From Bacillus weihaiensis (GTDB lineage Bacteria > Bacillota > Bacilli > Bacillales > Bacillaceae): 64,000 bases of DNA. This document shows, piece after piece, positions 35,897 through 43,711 of the stretch. Each line of letters starts with the position of its first letter. Position 1 is the stretch's first letter. Both the position numbers and the translations under genes were made by a program. The notes beneath the pieces were generated by a model. It worked only from the letters and a program-made list of their open reading frames with translations, was not told the origin of the DNA and did no database searches. The DNA lies in assembly GCF_001889165.1 (NCBI RefSeq), contig NZ_CP016020.1:1772501-1836500 (forward strand), read 5' to 3'.

Positions 35897-36925
35897 ATGG
35901 GAAAAAGAGTAACCATTCAACATATTGCGGATTATCTTGGTGTTTCTAAATATGTAGTGTCAAGAGCATTAGCAGGGAAAAGTGGTGTGAAAGATGAAAC
36001 AAGAGACAGGGTCATAGAGGCTGCTAAAAAGCTCGGCTACAATTCCAGTGATCAGCATACAACCTTTTTCTCATTTTCACAGCAAGATGCTGTTACTAAA
36101 AATGAAAAGAGAAATGTGCTAGTGGTTCTCCCTCGCAGTCACTACCAAGAATCAATCTATTGGGGGAAAATCATTGATGGTATCTCAAGCGGAATTTCTT
36201 ATTATACATTAGGGATGGTCATCATGACGGAAACAGATCAATTTGCGAATGTCATAAACGTAGATGGCTTTGTTGGTATTATTAGTGTTGGGAAGATTGC
36301 CTCACCTGTATTAATGGAATTAAAGAAGTGGAAGGTACCAATTGTTCTAATAGATTTTGAAGACCCATTGCTAACAACAGATACCATTTTTGCAAACAAT
36401 TATGACAGTTCTTTTCAGTTAACAAATTATTTAATCGGGTTAGGTCATAAACAGATTAAATTTATAGGCAATATTCATTATTCTAGGAGCTTTCACGACA
36501 GGTGGTTAGGCTACCGTAGTGCAATGGAATGTCACCAGTTGTTAGATCATTCTTCAGAACTTCCAATTCAAGGAGATACTATTGAGGCAATGTACGAAAC
36601 CATCAATATATGGCTTCAAACTATGCCACCTGTTACAGCCTTAGTATGTGCAAATGATTCACTTGCTCTTTTTGTTATAAGTAAATTAAAAGAACGAAAT
36701 GTGAAAGTGCCAGAAGAAATTTCTGTAACTGGCTTTGATAATATAGAAAATTCTTATCTATCAAATCCAACTTTAACAACTATCCATGTTCCGAAAGAAC
36801 AAATTGGTAAACACGCTGTTAAATTATTAGTCGATCAAGTAAATGGAAATAAAGATTATTTCGAAAAGGTTTTATTAACGTGCGAACTAATCATACGAAA
36901 TTCAACAGCTAAGGTGTATCAATAA
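35897..36925 (+). CDS. LacI-family transcriptional regulator
   Basis: A 342-residue regulator with an N-terminal LacI helix-turn-helix (VTIQHIADYLGVSKYVVSRA) and hinge helix (TRDRVIEAAKKLGYNSS). A sugar-binding type effector domain follows, containing LVCANDSLALFVISKLKERN, then PEEISVTGFDNIENS and the conserved LTTIHVPKEQIGKHA. GAGGTG precedes the ATG. No transport or sugar-catabolic operon is adjacent, so the regulated genes lie elsewhere or include itself. The effector is unknown. Confidence 0.9.
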   Translation: MGKRVTIQHIADYLGVSKYVVSRALAGKSGVKDETRDRVIEAAKKLGYNSSDQHTTFFSFSQQDAVTKNEKRNVLVVLPRSHYQESIYWGKIIDGISSGISYYTLGMVIMTETDQFANVINVDGFVGIISVGKIASPVLMELKKWKVPIVLIDFEDPLLTTDTIFANNYDSSFQLTNYLIGLGHKQIKFIGNIHYSRSFHDRWLGYRSAMECHQLLDHSSELPIQGDTIEAMYETINIWLQTMPPVTALVCANDSLALFVISKLKERNVKVPEEISVTGFDNIENSYLSNPTLTTIHVPKEQIGKHAVKLLVDQVNGNKDYFEKVLLTCELIIRNSTAKVYQ

Positions 36926-37037
36926 AAGCTCTCTCTTATAGAAGGTGTAGAGAACTGTTATAAACCTAGGTAGTGGGAGTGAGCTTGGAACTTTTGACGA
37001 CAAAGAGAATAATGACAAGTATATGGAGGAAACTATT

Positions 37038-37826
37038 ATGATAAAAGCAATTTTCTTTGATTTAGATGATACGTTATTATGGGATCAAAAAAGTGTAAAA
37101 AGAGCGTTTGAAGAAACGTGTGAAATGGCACATCAAAAATATGGTGTAGCGATTGAAGAATTAGAGGCTGCTGTACGGAAAGAAGCAAGCGATCTTTATG
37201 CAACTTATGAGACATATGAATTTACTAAAATGATAGGAATAAATCCATTTGAAGGGTTATGGGGGAACTTCCTTGATGAAGAAGAAAACTTTGTGAAAAT
37301 GAAACAGATTGTACCTACATATCGAAACGAGGCATGGACTAATGGATTAAAAGCATGTGGAATAGATGATCCGGAGTTTGGTAAATTCTTAGCTATGGAG
37401 TTCCCTAAACGAAGAAGAAAGAATCCATACGTCTATGAAGAATCCTTTTCTGTATTGGATGAATTAAAAGAATCCTATCGTTTATTGCTTTTAACGAATG
37501 GATCACCTGATCTTCAAAATACCAAATTGGATATCACACCCGAACTTGTACCATACTTTGAACAGATTATCATTTCAGGAGCATTTGGTAGAGGAAAGCC
37601 AGATCCAACAATCTTTGAGCATGCATTAGAGAAAATGAATCTTTCTAAGGATGAAGTGATTATGGTTGGAGATAATCTTATGACAGATATACTTGGGGCA
37701 TCAAGAGTAGGGATAAAATCAGTTTGGATTAACCGTCATCATAAGGAAAGAAATGAAGTTGAACCAACCTATGAAATTTCACACTTAACGGAACTTTTTC
37801 CAATTTTAACAGCGCTTAATCATTAA
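37038..37826 (+). CDS. ysaA: HAD-IA family phosphatase, YsaA-like
   Basis: A 262-residue HAD hydrolase. The ATG at 37038 follows TGGAGGAAAC. Motif I is [15 protein letters not shown], motif [11 protein letters not shown], motif III the lysine in [11 protein letters not shown], and motif [15 protein letters not shown]. The cap segment [11 protein letters not shown] and the [19 protein letters not shown] linker match what I remember of B. subtilis YsaA closely. The substrate is unknown; related enzymes hydrolyse nucleotides and sugar phosphates. It is separated from the LacI gene by about 110 bases and may be independent. Confidence 0.87.
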   Translation: MIKAIFFDLDDTLLWDQKSVKRAFEETCEMAHQKYGVAIEELEAAVRKEASDLYATYETYEFTKMIGINPFEGLWGNFLDEEENFVKMKQIVPTYRNEAWTNGLKACGIDDPEFGKFLAMEFPKRRRKNPYVYEESFSVLDELKESYRLLLLTNGSPDLQNTKLDITPELVPYFEQIIISGAFGRGKPDPTIFEHALEKMNLSKDEVIMVGDNLMTDILGASRVGIKSVWINRHHKERNEVEPTYEISHLTELFPILTALNH

Positions 37827-37856
37827 TACTTTTGCTAATATGAGCTAATGATTAAA

Positions 37857-37932
37857 GGGTTTGCCGTTCACTTAGCATTTAGTGATCAAGAGTATCAAAA
37901 ACGTGCTTAAATGCTTAGGAGCTCTTTGCCCA
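37857..37932. repeat. Imperfect stem-loop downstream of ysaA
   Basis: CTTAGCATTTA (37871-37881) pairs with TAAATGCTTAG (37908-37918) with one mismatch, flanked by GGG and CCC arms. There is no T-run. It resembles a decayed hairpin element more than a terminator. Confidence 0.45.
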
Positions 37933-38080
37933 CCTGAATGTCTTAATTAGCTTGAGAATCTGTAACGCTTGGTAAATTCGCTAAAATGATGTATTGATCT
38001 ATCTAGATAAGTAACACTAGCTTGGTTTATATTTCATAAACTATTACTACATAATGTGATTTGCAGAAGGAGTAGTAGCT

Positions 38081-38803
38081 ATGGTGGTAGGATATTTAAA
38101 AGAAATTACAAGATACCCAGTAAAGTCGATGAATGGGCAAAAGGTTCATGAAACGAAAATAATGAATTATGGTCTATACGGTGATCGGAGTCATGCTTAT
38201 CTGGATTTGACGAGAGAGGACAAATTTCTGACTATCACTCAATTTCCTAAAATGGCACAGTATAGGGCAGCATTTAGATCAGCCGATTGTGAGAGTCGCT
38301 TTCCAGTAGTTGAAATTACGACACCTGAAGGGCAACAGTATGAGTGGAACGATCCTTCATTACTTAAAGAGTTAGAACAACGTTGTGAAAGGAATATTCA
38401 ACCCATTCATTTTGAACCAGCTCATGTTCCCTTTGGAGCAATAGAAGAAGAGCATATATTAATTGTGAATGAAAAATCCGTACAGGCATTAGAGAATTTG
38501 TGGGGAGAGAAAATCGATTACGTAAGATTTAGACCTAATTTATTAGTATCCTTAAATGATGAGCCATATTTTGAGGAAACCATGTTTGGGAAAAGGGTGA
38601 AAATTGGGCAAGAGGTTGAGTTGGAGATACTGAGACATTGCGAAAGATGTATGATTGTAAATGTGGATCCCGACACAGGTGAGATTTCACATAGTCTTTT
38701 AAAGACAGTAGTAAAAGAAAGAAGGAACCATTTTGGGGTGTATGCACGAGTAATAAAAACCGGGTTAATAAAAGCTGGCGATGAAGTCACTTTACTTGAT
38801 TGA
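38081..38803 (+). CDS. MOSC domain protein
   Basis: A 240-residue protein with an N-terminal beta-barrel domain (LKEITRYPVKSMNGQKVHET, GLYGDRSHAYLD) and a C-terminal MOSC domain. The latter contains VRFRPNLLV and the invariant cysteine region ILRHCERCMIVNVDPDTGE. MOSC proteins related to mARC and moco sulfurases bind molybdenum cofactor and reduce N-hydroxylated compounds or move sulfur. The arginine- and cysteine-containing motif supports cofactor binding. AGAAGGAG precedes the ATG. moaA and fdhD occur 24 kb away in the window, showing that the organism makes molybdenum cofactor. Confidence 0.9.
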   Translation: MVVGYLKEITRYPVKSMNGQKVHETKIMNYGLYGDRSHAYLDLTREDKFLTITQFPKMAQYRAAFRSADCESRFPVVEITTPEGQQYEWNDPSLLKELEQRCERNIQPIHFEPAHVPFGAIEEEHILIVNEKSVQALENLWGEKIDYVRFRPNLLVSLNDEPYFEETMFGKRVKIGQEVELEILRHCERCMIVNVDPDTGEISHSLLKTVVKERRNHFGVYARVIKTGLIKAGDEVTLLD

Positions 38804-38847
38804 TATTTGTCCGCCCCTTTATAGTATACTCCATAGAGGAGAATAGT

Positions 38848-38876
38848 TTGACATAATACCTATAAGGGTATAGAAT
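38848..38876 (+). promoter_or_regulatory. SigmaA promoter with CsoR/CstR-type operator in the spacer
   Basis: TTGACA (38848-38853), 17 bases, TAGAAT (38871-38876). The spacer and -10 edge contain the palindrome ATACCTATAAGGGTAT (38856-38871), the A/T-flanked CC...GG form expected for CsoR-family repressors. A third ATACC follows at 38876. The regulator gene is second in the unit, so autoregulation is likely. Confidence 0.75.
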
Positions 38877-38912
38877 ACCTTTGATAAACATAGAACGATA
38901 TAGGGGGACAAT

Positions 38913-39269
38913 ATGGTTTATTTTTTCATTCTTGTCTTATTAACCTTAGCCATAATCTTAACAAATCGTTATCGATCACTTAATCGTGTACCTTGCATAG
39001 ATGTGCTTCATGCTTCGAGTGAAGAGGTGATTGTTGATTTTAGAGATTATAACGATGTTACGAATAAGAAAGTAAGCGAAGCAATCGTTATTCCAATTGC
39101 TTATTTAAAAAGATATTATCATGAAATCCCAAGTAAACAAGTGCATGTGGTTGCATCTACAAAGTTAGAAAAAAATATCGGTATTCGCTTTCTACAAAAA
39201 AATGGATTTCATGTGAGCGGCTATACGTTATCGGAATGCATGTGTCAAAACAAGGAAAATCTGATATAG
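38913..39269 (+). CDS. Membrane-anchored rhodanese-like protein without catalytic cysteine
   Basis: A 118-residue protein with one N-terminal membrane helix (MVYFFILVLLTLAIILTNRY) and a short rhodanese-like domain (VIVDFRDYNDVTNKKVSEAI, VIPIAYLKRYYHEIP). Where active rhodaneses have a C-x5-R loop this protein reads VVASTKLEKNIGIRFL, so the usual sulfur-carrying cysteine is absent. Cysteines remain in VPCIDVL and the C-terminal SECMCQ. It may therefore be a binding or regulatory version rather than a sulfurtransferase. GGGGG is a weak ribosome site upstream. A persulfide-sensor-type regulator gene follows after 22 bases, in one operon. Confidence 0.75.
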   Translation: MVYFFILVLLTLAIILTNRYRSLNRVPCIDVLHASSEEVIVDFRDYNDVTNKKVSEAIVIPIAYLKRYYHEIPSKQVHVVASTKLEKNIGIRFLQKNGFHVSGYTLSECMCQNKENLI

Positions 39270-39291
39270 CCATTAAGAAAGGAGAGCTTAT

Positions 39292-39552
39292 ATGGAATAT
39301 TCAGACCAAGTCAAAAACAGAGTGAAAAGAATTGAAGGACAACTAAGAGGAATCTTAAGAATGATGGAAGAAACAAAAGATTGTAAAGAAGTGATTACCC
39401 AACTTTCAGCGTCTAGAACAGCTATAGACCGCACAATTGGTGTCATTGTTAGCTCGAACCTCATTGAATGTGTCCAAGAGGCCAATGAGAAAGGTGAAAA
39501 TACGGAGGAATTAGTAAAAGAAGCCGTCAATTTATTAGTGAAAAGTAGGTAA
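39292..39552 (+). CDS. CsoR-family regulator with CstR-type cysteines (persulfide sensor)
   Basis: An 86-residue all-helical DUF156 regulator with GQLRGILRMM and SASRTAIDRTIGVIV. The metal-binding CsoR signature is Cys-His-Cys; here Cys31 and Cys60 are kept but the residue at the histidine position is Asn56 (SSNLIECV). That is the pattern of CstR/YrkD-type proteins, which sense persulfides and polysulfides by cysteine cross-linking instead of binding copper. GAAAGGAG precedes the ATG. The operator in the upstream promoter and the rhodanese-like partner support a sulfide/persulfide response. Copper sensing is unlikely but not excluded. Confidence 0.85.
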   Translation: MEYSDQVKNRVKRIEGQLRGILRMMEETKDCKEVITQLSASRTAIDRTIGVIVSSNLIECVQEANEKGENTEELVKEAVNLLVKSR

Positions 39553-40139
39553 GGAGAGCTAAGCACTAGATAAGGCATTAAGTTACGCAGGGGAATGTGA
39601 AAAATAACAAATTAAAGGCTCAGGTGTAGTGTTCAATTATCGCAGTTAAATAGACAATCAAACGATTAAAGAGCTTAAAGAACGCGTGGGATTAACACCT
39701 AAGCGTTCTTTTTTATATCTCTCTAAAAAAATAAATGTTTATTCATACCTTATACCATTGTACTAAAGCTTGTTTTGTATAGTATAAGGTACAAGATGAA
39801 AATATTTCACTAATTGGTAGTTTATATGCATTGTGATTATGTGAATTTTTTATAACAGTTCTACTTATCTCATTCAAACACTCTGCTTTTAGTTTAACGT
39901 AAGGCTATGTTAAGTTGCTTAAAGTTGATTTGTAGTACATGATTGATGGCATGAAAGACATAAGACAACTCCCAAAATTGTCAATGGGAGACCCTACTGG
40001 CCCTTCCCGGAATTCTTTAAAGCTTTACCAAATGATAAGGAAAATGGTTTCATCGTATAGAGTACACAATCGCATTTTATATTTTTAAATGGTATAGTAG
40101 ACACGGAAAATTATTTGTTAATGGGATAGGAAGTTGGAT
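39553..40139. other. Intergenic region between CstR-type regulator and helicase
   Basis: Nearly 590 bases with no gene I can support, apart from the terminator at 39677-39714. A short open stretch just before that terminator can be read TIKELKERVGLTPKR, but stops and the lack of a ribosome site argue against a gene. The rest is AT-rich. A GC-richer patch at about 39970-40015 shows no clear structure. Confidence 0.4.
39677..39714 (+). terminator. Intrinsic terminator
   Basis: AAGAACGC (39678-39685) pairs with GCGTTCTT (39703-39710), with inner GTG/CAC pairing, followed by T-run. Confidence 0.85.
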
Positions 40140-42374
40140 ATGAAATCAACAAAACAATATATTAAGCTATGGCAAAAAGCATTGCGTGCAGAAATAATGC
40201 ATTTAAAAAAATATGGAAGTACAAAATATTCTCTATATAATGGAGAAGTGATTCAACAAAAAGAAACAAACACATATTACTTTGAAACACCTTTTCCCAT
40301 AAAAGTACCCATTGGCTCTACAGTTAAAATTGAAAATGGGAAGTTAGAATACTCTGGAAAACTTCTGTCTTCAGAAGGGAAAAGCGTCATCTTATCTGTT
40401 GAAAAACCTCTCGGAAGACTAGCCCATGAGTTACTTTTATCACATGATCCTTGGGAGTTATTAGATCAGCTACATGAACGCCTAGAAGAAGCATCAGAAA
40501 GTAAACAAAAGCGTCTTCGGATCAAACGACTAATGAATCCTCCATCTACGTCAAATCATCCTACTGAACAGATTAAATCAAATGTACATGAATTGGTTGT
40601 CAGGAGTAAGTATAATCCTGTGACATTTGTGTGGGGACCACCAGGAACGGGGAAAACATATACGCTTGCAAGAGTTGCCGCAAATAAATATTTTAAAAAA
40701 CAATCTGTGCTTCTTTTATCTCAAAGTAATCAGGCTGTAGATGTGTTAATGAGTGAAATTTCGAGATTTGTTGATAAAAAGGGACGGTTTCGTGAAGGCG
40801 ATTTACTACGTTACGGATCACAATCTCATGTAATCTCTCGTTCTTCTCTTACTACGACAGAATTATTAGAGAAAAGACATCCAGATATAGCGAAGCAGAA
40901 ACAGCAACTACTAGATGAACGCTTAGGACTTAAACAAGATTTAGGACAGTCCTTTAGTCAAAGAGATTCCCAGCAACTCTTATCAATTGAGGGGAAATTA
41001 GCTGCTGTCCTTGAAAAGATACGCCAAAAAGAAATCGAATTTATTGAAGATGCAGTTGTGATTGGTACTACGTTAGCTAAAGCTGCTAATGACCCTTCAA
41101 TCTATGATAAAACATATGATGTCGTAATAGTTGATGAAGCAAGTATGGCCTATGTTCCACAAATTGCATTTGCCGCTACACTTGGTAAAAGAATTGTTAT
41201 ATGTGGGGATTTTAAACAGCTTCCTCCTATTGCTTCTGCAAAAAGTCCCCTTGTCGAAGAATGGTTAAAAGAGGACATATTTCATAAATCAGGGGTGGTT
41301 GAATGGCTTTCACAAGAAGATCAGCTTCATCCAAACTTATTTTTATTAAAAGAGCAGCGAAGAATGCACCCGGATATTTCTTCGTTTACAAATAAGGTGA
41401 TGTATCAATCTTTAGTAGGTGATCACGAAAGTGTGTTAACGGCTAGAAATCAAATTGTCGAAAGAGCGCCATTCCCAAATTATGCTTCGCTTTTAGTTGA
41501 TAGTAGCAAAACAGGTAATCATTGTTTAAGAGAAAAAAATGCGAATTCTAGATTTAACGTCTGGCAGTTATTACTGTCATTTCAATTGATTCATGAATCA
41601 TACCTTTCAGGAGCTAGATCAATAGGATACACAACCCCATACAGGGCACAAGCTACGTTAATGACTTCTTTACTGCAAGAGATTTATGAAAAGGAGTGTT
41701 TGGAAGCAGATATTATGGCAGCCACGGTTCATCGATTTCAAGGTAGCGAACGTGATGTAATGCTTTTTGATAATGTGGATTCATATCCTGAGACAAGACC
41801 AGGAATGTTATTGGTAGGAAAGGAAAGTGACCGCGTATTAAATGTAGCCATAACAAGGACAAAAGGAAAATTCATTCATATTTGCAATAAGCAATTTATC
41901 CAGGAAAACGTATTTCCTAGTAAAACGATTAGAAAACTGGTAGATCATCAAATCTCTTCAAATCAATTAGTTGAACCTCATCAAATAGGAAAATGGGTGA
42001 GGAATCAACACAATTCCCTACGATGGGTGCATGCTAAGAAAGTAGAGGCTGTTTTTGAAGATATTAAAAATGCTAAGCAGTCTGTCATCGCGGGTTTGCC
42101 ACCAGGGAAACACTATTCCAAAGAGTGGCAATCAGGTTTTACTACTCTACCTAACAATGTGAAATTTACCATGCTTTCTGAATCAGAAGCTTTTAAAGGT
42201 AAGAAAGTTAATTGGATAGATAAGAGCCTTTCATTTCCATTTATCATCATCGATGAAAAGATATTATGGTTGGGAATGCCTTTTGAAGCCGGAATAAATG
42301 TGCAACCACCATTTGTAGGTGCACGTCTTGTATCTGAAGCTGTTGTTAGTTATCTAGTAAAGCAAATTATGTAG
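40140..42374 (+). CDS. Superfamily 1 (Upf1/Dna2-like) helicase with PLD-like C-terminus
   Basis: A 744-residue ATP-dependent DNA/RNA helicase. The ATG at 40140 follows AGGAAG. An N-terminal OB/barrel-like region (to about residue 140) precedes Walker A GPPGTGKTYTLAR (about 166), LLLSQSNQAVDVLM (Ia), VIVDEASM (II) and ICGDFKQLPPIA (III). EQRRMHPDIS (IV), TVHRFQGSERDVMLF (V) and LNVAITRTKGKFIHI (VI) complete the SF1B set. About 130 C-terminal residues (SVIAGLPPGKHYSKEWQSGF, FIIIDEKILWLGMPFEAG) resemble a phospholipase-D-type domain but lack an obvious HKD motif. It may act in nucleic-acid repair or processing, and similar proteins occur in some phage-defence modules. No partner genes are adjacent here. 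Confidence 0.87.
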   Translation: MKSTKQYIKLWQKALRAEIMHLKKYGSTKYSLYNGEVIQQKETNTYYFETPFPIKVPIGSTVKIENGKLEYSGKLLSSEGKSVILSVEKPLGRLAHELLLSHDPWELLDQLHERLEEASESKQKRLRIKRLMNPPSTSNHPTEQIKSNVHELVVRSKYNPVTFVWGPPGTGKTYTLARVAANKYFKKQSVLLLSQSNQAVDVLMSEISRFVDKKGRFREGDLLRYGSQSHVISRSSLTTTELLEKRHPDIAKQKQQLLDERLGLKQDLGQSFSQRDSQQLLSIEGKLAAVLEKIRQKEIEFIEDAVVIGTTLAKAANDPSIYDKTYDVVIVDEASMAYVPQIAFAATLGKRIVICGDFKQLPPIASAKSPLVEEWLKEDIFHKSGVVEWLSQEDQLHPNLFLLKEQRRMHPDISSFTNKVMYQSLVGDHESVLTARNQIVERAPFPNYASLLVDSSKTGNHCLREKNANSRFNVWQLLLSFQLIHESYLSGARSIGYTTPYRAQATLMTSLLQEIYEKECLEADIMAATVHRFQGSERDVMLFDNVDSYPETRPGMLLVGKESDRVLNVAITRTKGKFIHICNKQFIQENVFPSKTIRKLVDHQISSNQLVEPHQIGKWVRNQHNSLRWVHAKKVEAVFEDIKNAKQSVIAGLPPGKHYSKEWQSGFTTLPNNVKFTMLSESEAFKGKKVNWIDKSLSFPFIIIDEKILWLGMPFEAGINVQPPFVGARLVSEAVVSYLVKQIM

Positions 42375-42463
42375 AAAGTACAATCCCACATACTAAACTT
42401 GTACTTACGCGTTTCATACCTTCATACATGTAAAAGAGAGTATCACAGGTGTAGAGCGTTCGT

Positions 42464-43169
42464 TTGGAGATGGGGTATGGGGGTTTTTGCTTATCTGTTT
42501 TTGGTTCCTTACTTGCAGGAGCCTCTTTTTATCTATTTATTTCACAATGGTTTCAAGCGAAAGTCCATTATTTAGTAACCCTTTGTGCAGGAATATTACT
42601 AACTGTTTTGTTAGTAGACATTGTCCCACATAGACTTTCTACTATAACTCATTATCCGTTATAGGTGGTATGCTAGTGGGATGGCCCATAATAACATCGT
42701 TAGACCATCTTTCACATAAAAAATTTCGTGGTGATTAGCGTATAACAAAACATCTTTTTATTTTCTTATTCTAGTCATTACACTTCATAATGCTCCGTCT
42801 AGATTAACACTTGGAAACTTGGGGAATGTAGGTGGACACTTTATTCATGTCATCGTGTTACATCATATTCCAGAAGGTATGACACTAACGTTAGTTGCGA
42901 TAGCATCAGGAGTTAGTATGAAAAGGCTAATTGCTTTTTTTGCATGTTTATCAATAAGTTTATACGGATTTGTTTTAATGGAAATGTATTTTCCGGTTAC
43001 AAATCCAATAATCTAAGGCTTTTTACTTGGGTTTTCAATTAGTGCTATCGGGTATGTTTATATTATTGAATTATTATTCCCTCCTTTAAAAAAGGGAAGT
43101 AGAACTGTTCATTATGTTACCTTGTTAGTTGGAATAACAATAGCTCAAATGTTGCTATTTCATCATTAA
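42464..43169 (+). pseudogene. Decayed ZIP-family metal transporter
   Basis: Pieces of one membrane protein are recognisable in succession. FGSLLAGASFYLFISQWFQA and AGILLTVLLVDIVPHRL come first, then stops near 42664-42677. A frame then contains VLHHIPEGMTLTLVAIASGV, the ZIP metal-site signature (HHIPEG). A further in-frame TAA at 43014-43016 is followed by GFLLGFSISAIGYVYIIELL to the end. Several lesions in different places mean no full transporter can be made. It lies directly upstream of a zinc/cadmium sensor and efflux ATPase, so it was probably a zinc transporter of the same locus. Confidence 0.82.
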
Positions 43170-43192
43170 AGATCTTTTCTCATTGGCTAAGT

Positions 43193-43251
43193 TTGACAAT
43201 AGCCAATCTTTTTTATATTATAATAAGAACTATATGAACATATACTCATAT
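43193..43251 (+). promoter_or_regulatory. czrA promoter and operator
   Basis: TTGACA (43193-43198), 17 bases, TATTAT (43216-43221). Just downstream, around the expected start, is the palindromic ATATGAACATATACTCATAT (43232-43251), the form of ArsR-family CzrA/SmtB operators. Confidence 0.7.
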
Positions 43252-43281
43252 TATAATATATACATGTAGGTGGTGGCTTTT

Positions 43282-43602
43282 ATGGTGGATTCCATTGATC
43301 AAGAAGATAAACACAATGAATTAGATGAAGAAACATTATTTATTGTTTCGCAAACTTTCAAGGCTTTAGGTGACCCTACAAGAATTCGTATTCTTCACCT
43401 ACTTGCCAACCGTGAACATTCTGTTAATGAAATTGCAGATACATTATCTTTATTGCAATCGACGGTTTCGCATCAGTTAAGATTCTTAAAAAATTTACGT
43501 TTGGTTAAATACAGAAGAGAAGGGACAACATTATATTACTCTCCTGATGATAACCATGTTATGGACATCTTAAAGCAAACAATTGATCACGCACAGCATT
43601 AA
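43282..43602 (+). CDS. czrA: ArsR/SmtB-family zinc sensor, CzrA type
   Basis: A 106-residue winged helix-turn-helix repressor ([34 protein letters not shown]). The C-terminal helix reads [18 protein letters not shown]: aspartate and histidine, then ten residues later H..H. This alpha-5 site is the zinc/cobalt site of CzrA-type sensors; there is no cysteine alpha-3 site as in CadC. GTAGGTGG precedes ATG 43282. It should repress its own promoter and the following efflux ATPase until zinc or a similar metal binds. Confidence 0.9.
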   Translation: MVDSIDQEDKHNELDEETLFIVSQTFKALGDPTRIRILHLLANREHSVNEIADTLSLLQSTVSHQLRFLKNLRLVKYRREGTTLYYSPDDNHVMDILKQTIDHAQH

Positions 43603-43711
43603 GTATTTCGAAAGTCACCAGACAAATTGAAGTGTAAGTATTTATTATCAATTCATGTTTATAACGTAAGTTTGGAAATTAATAGCCTAGTTAAATATGG
43701 AGTTGAGTAAT

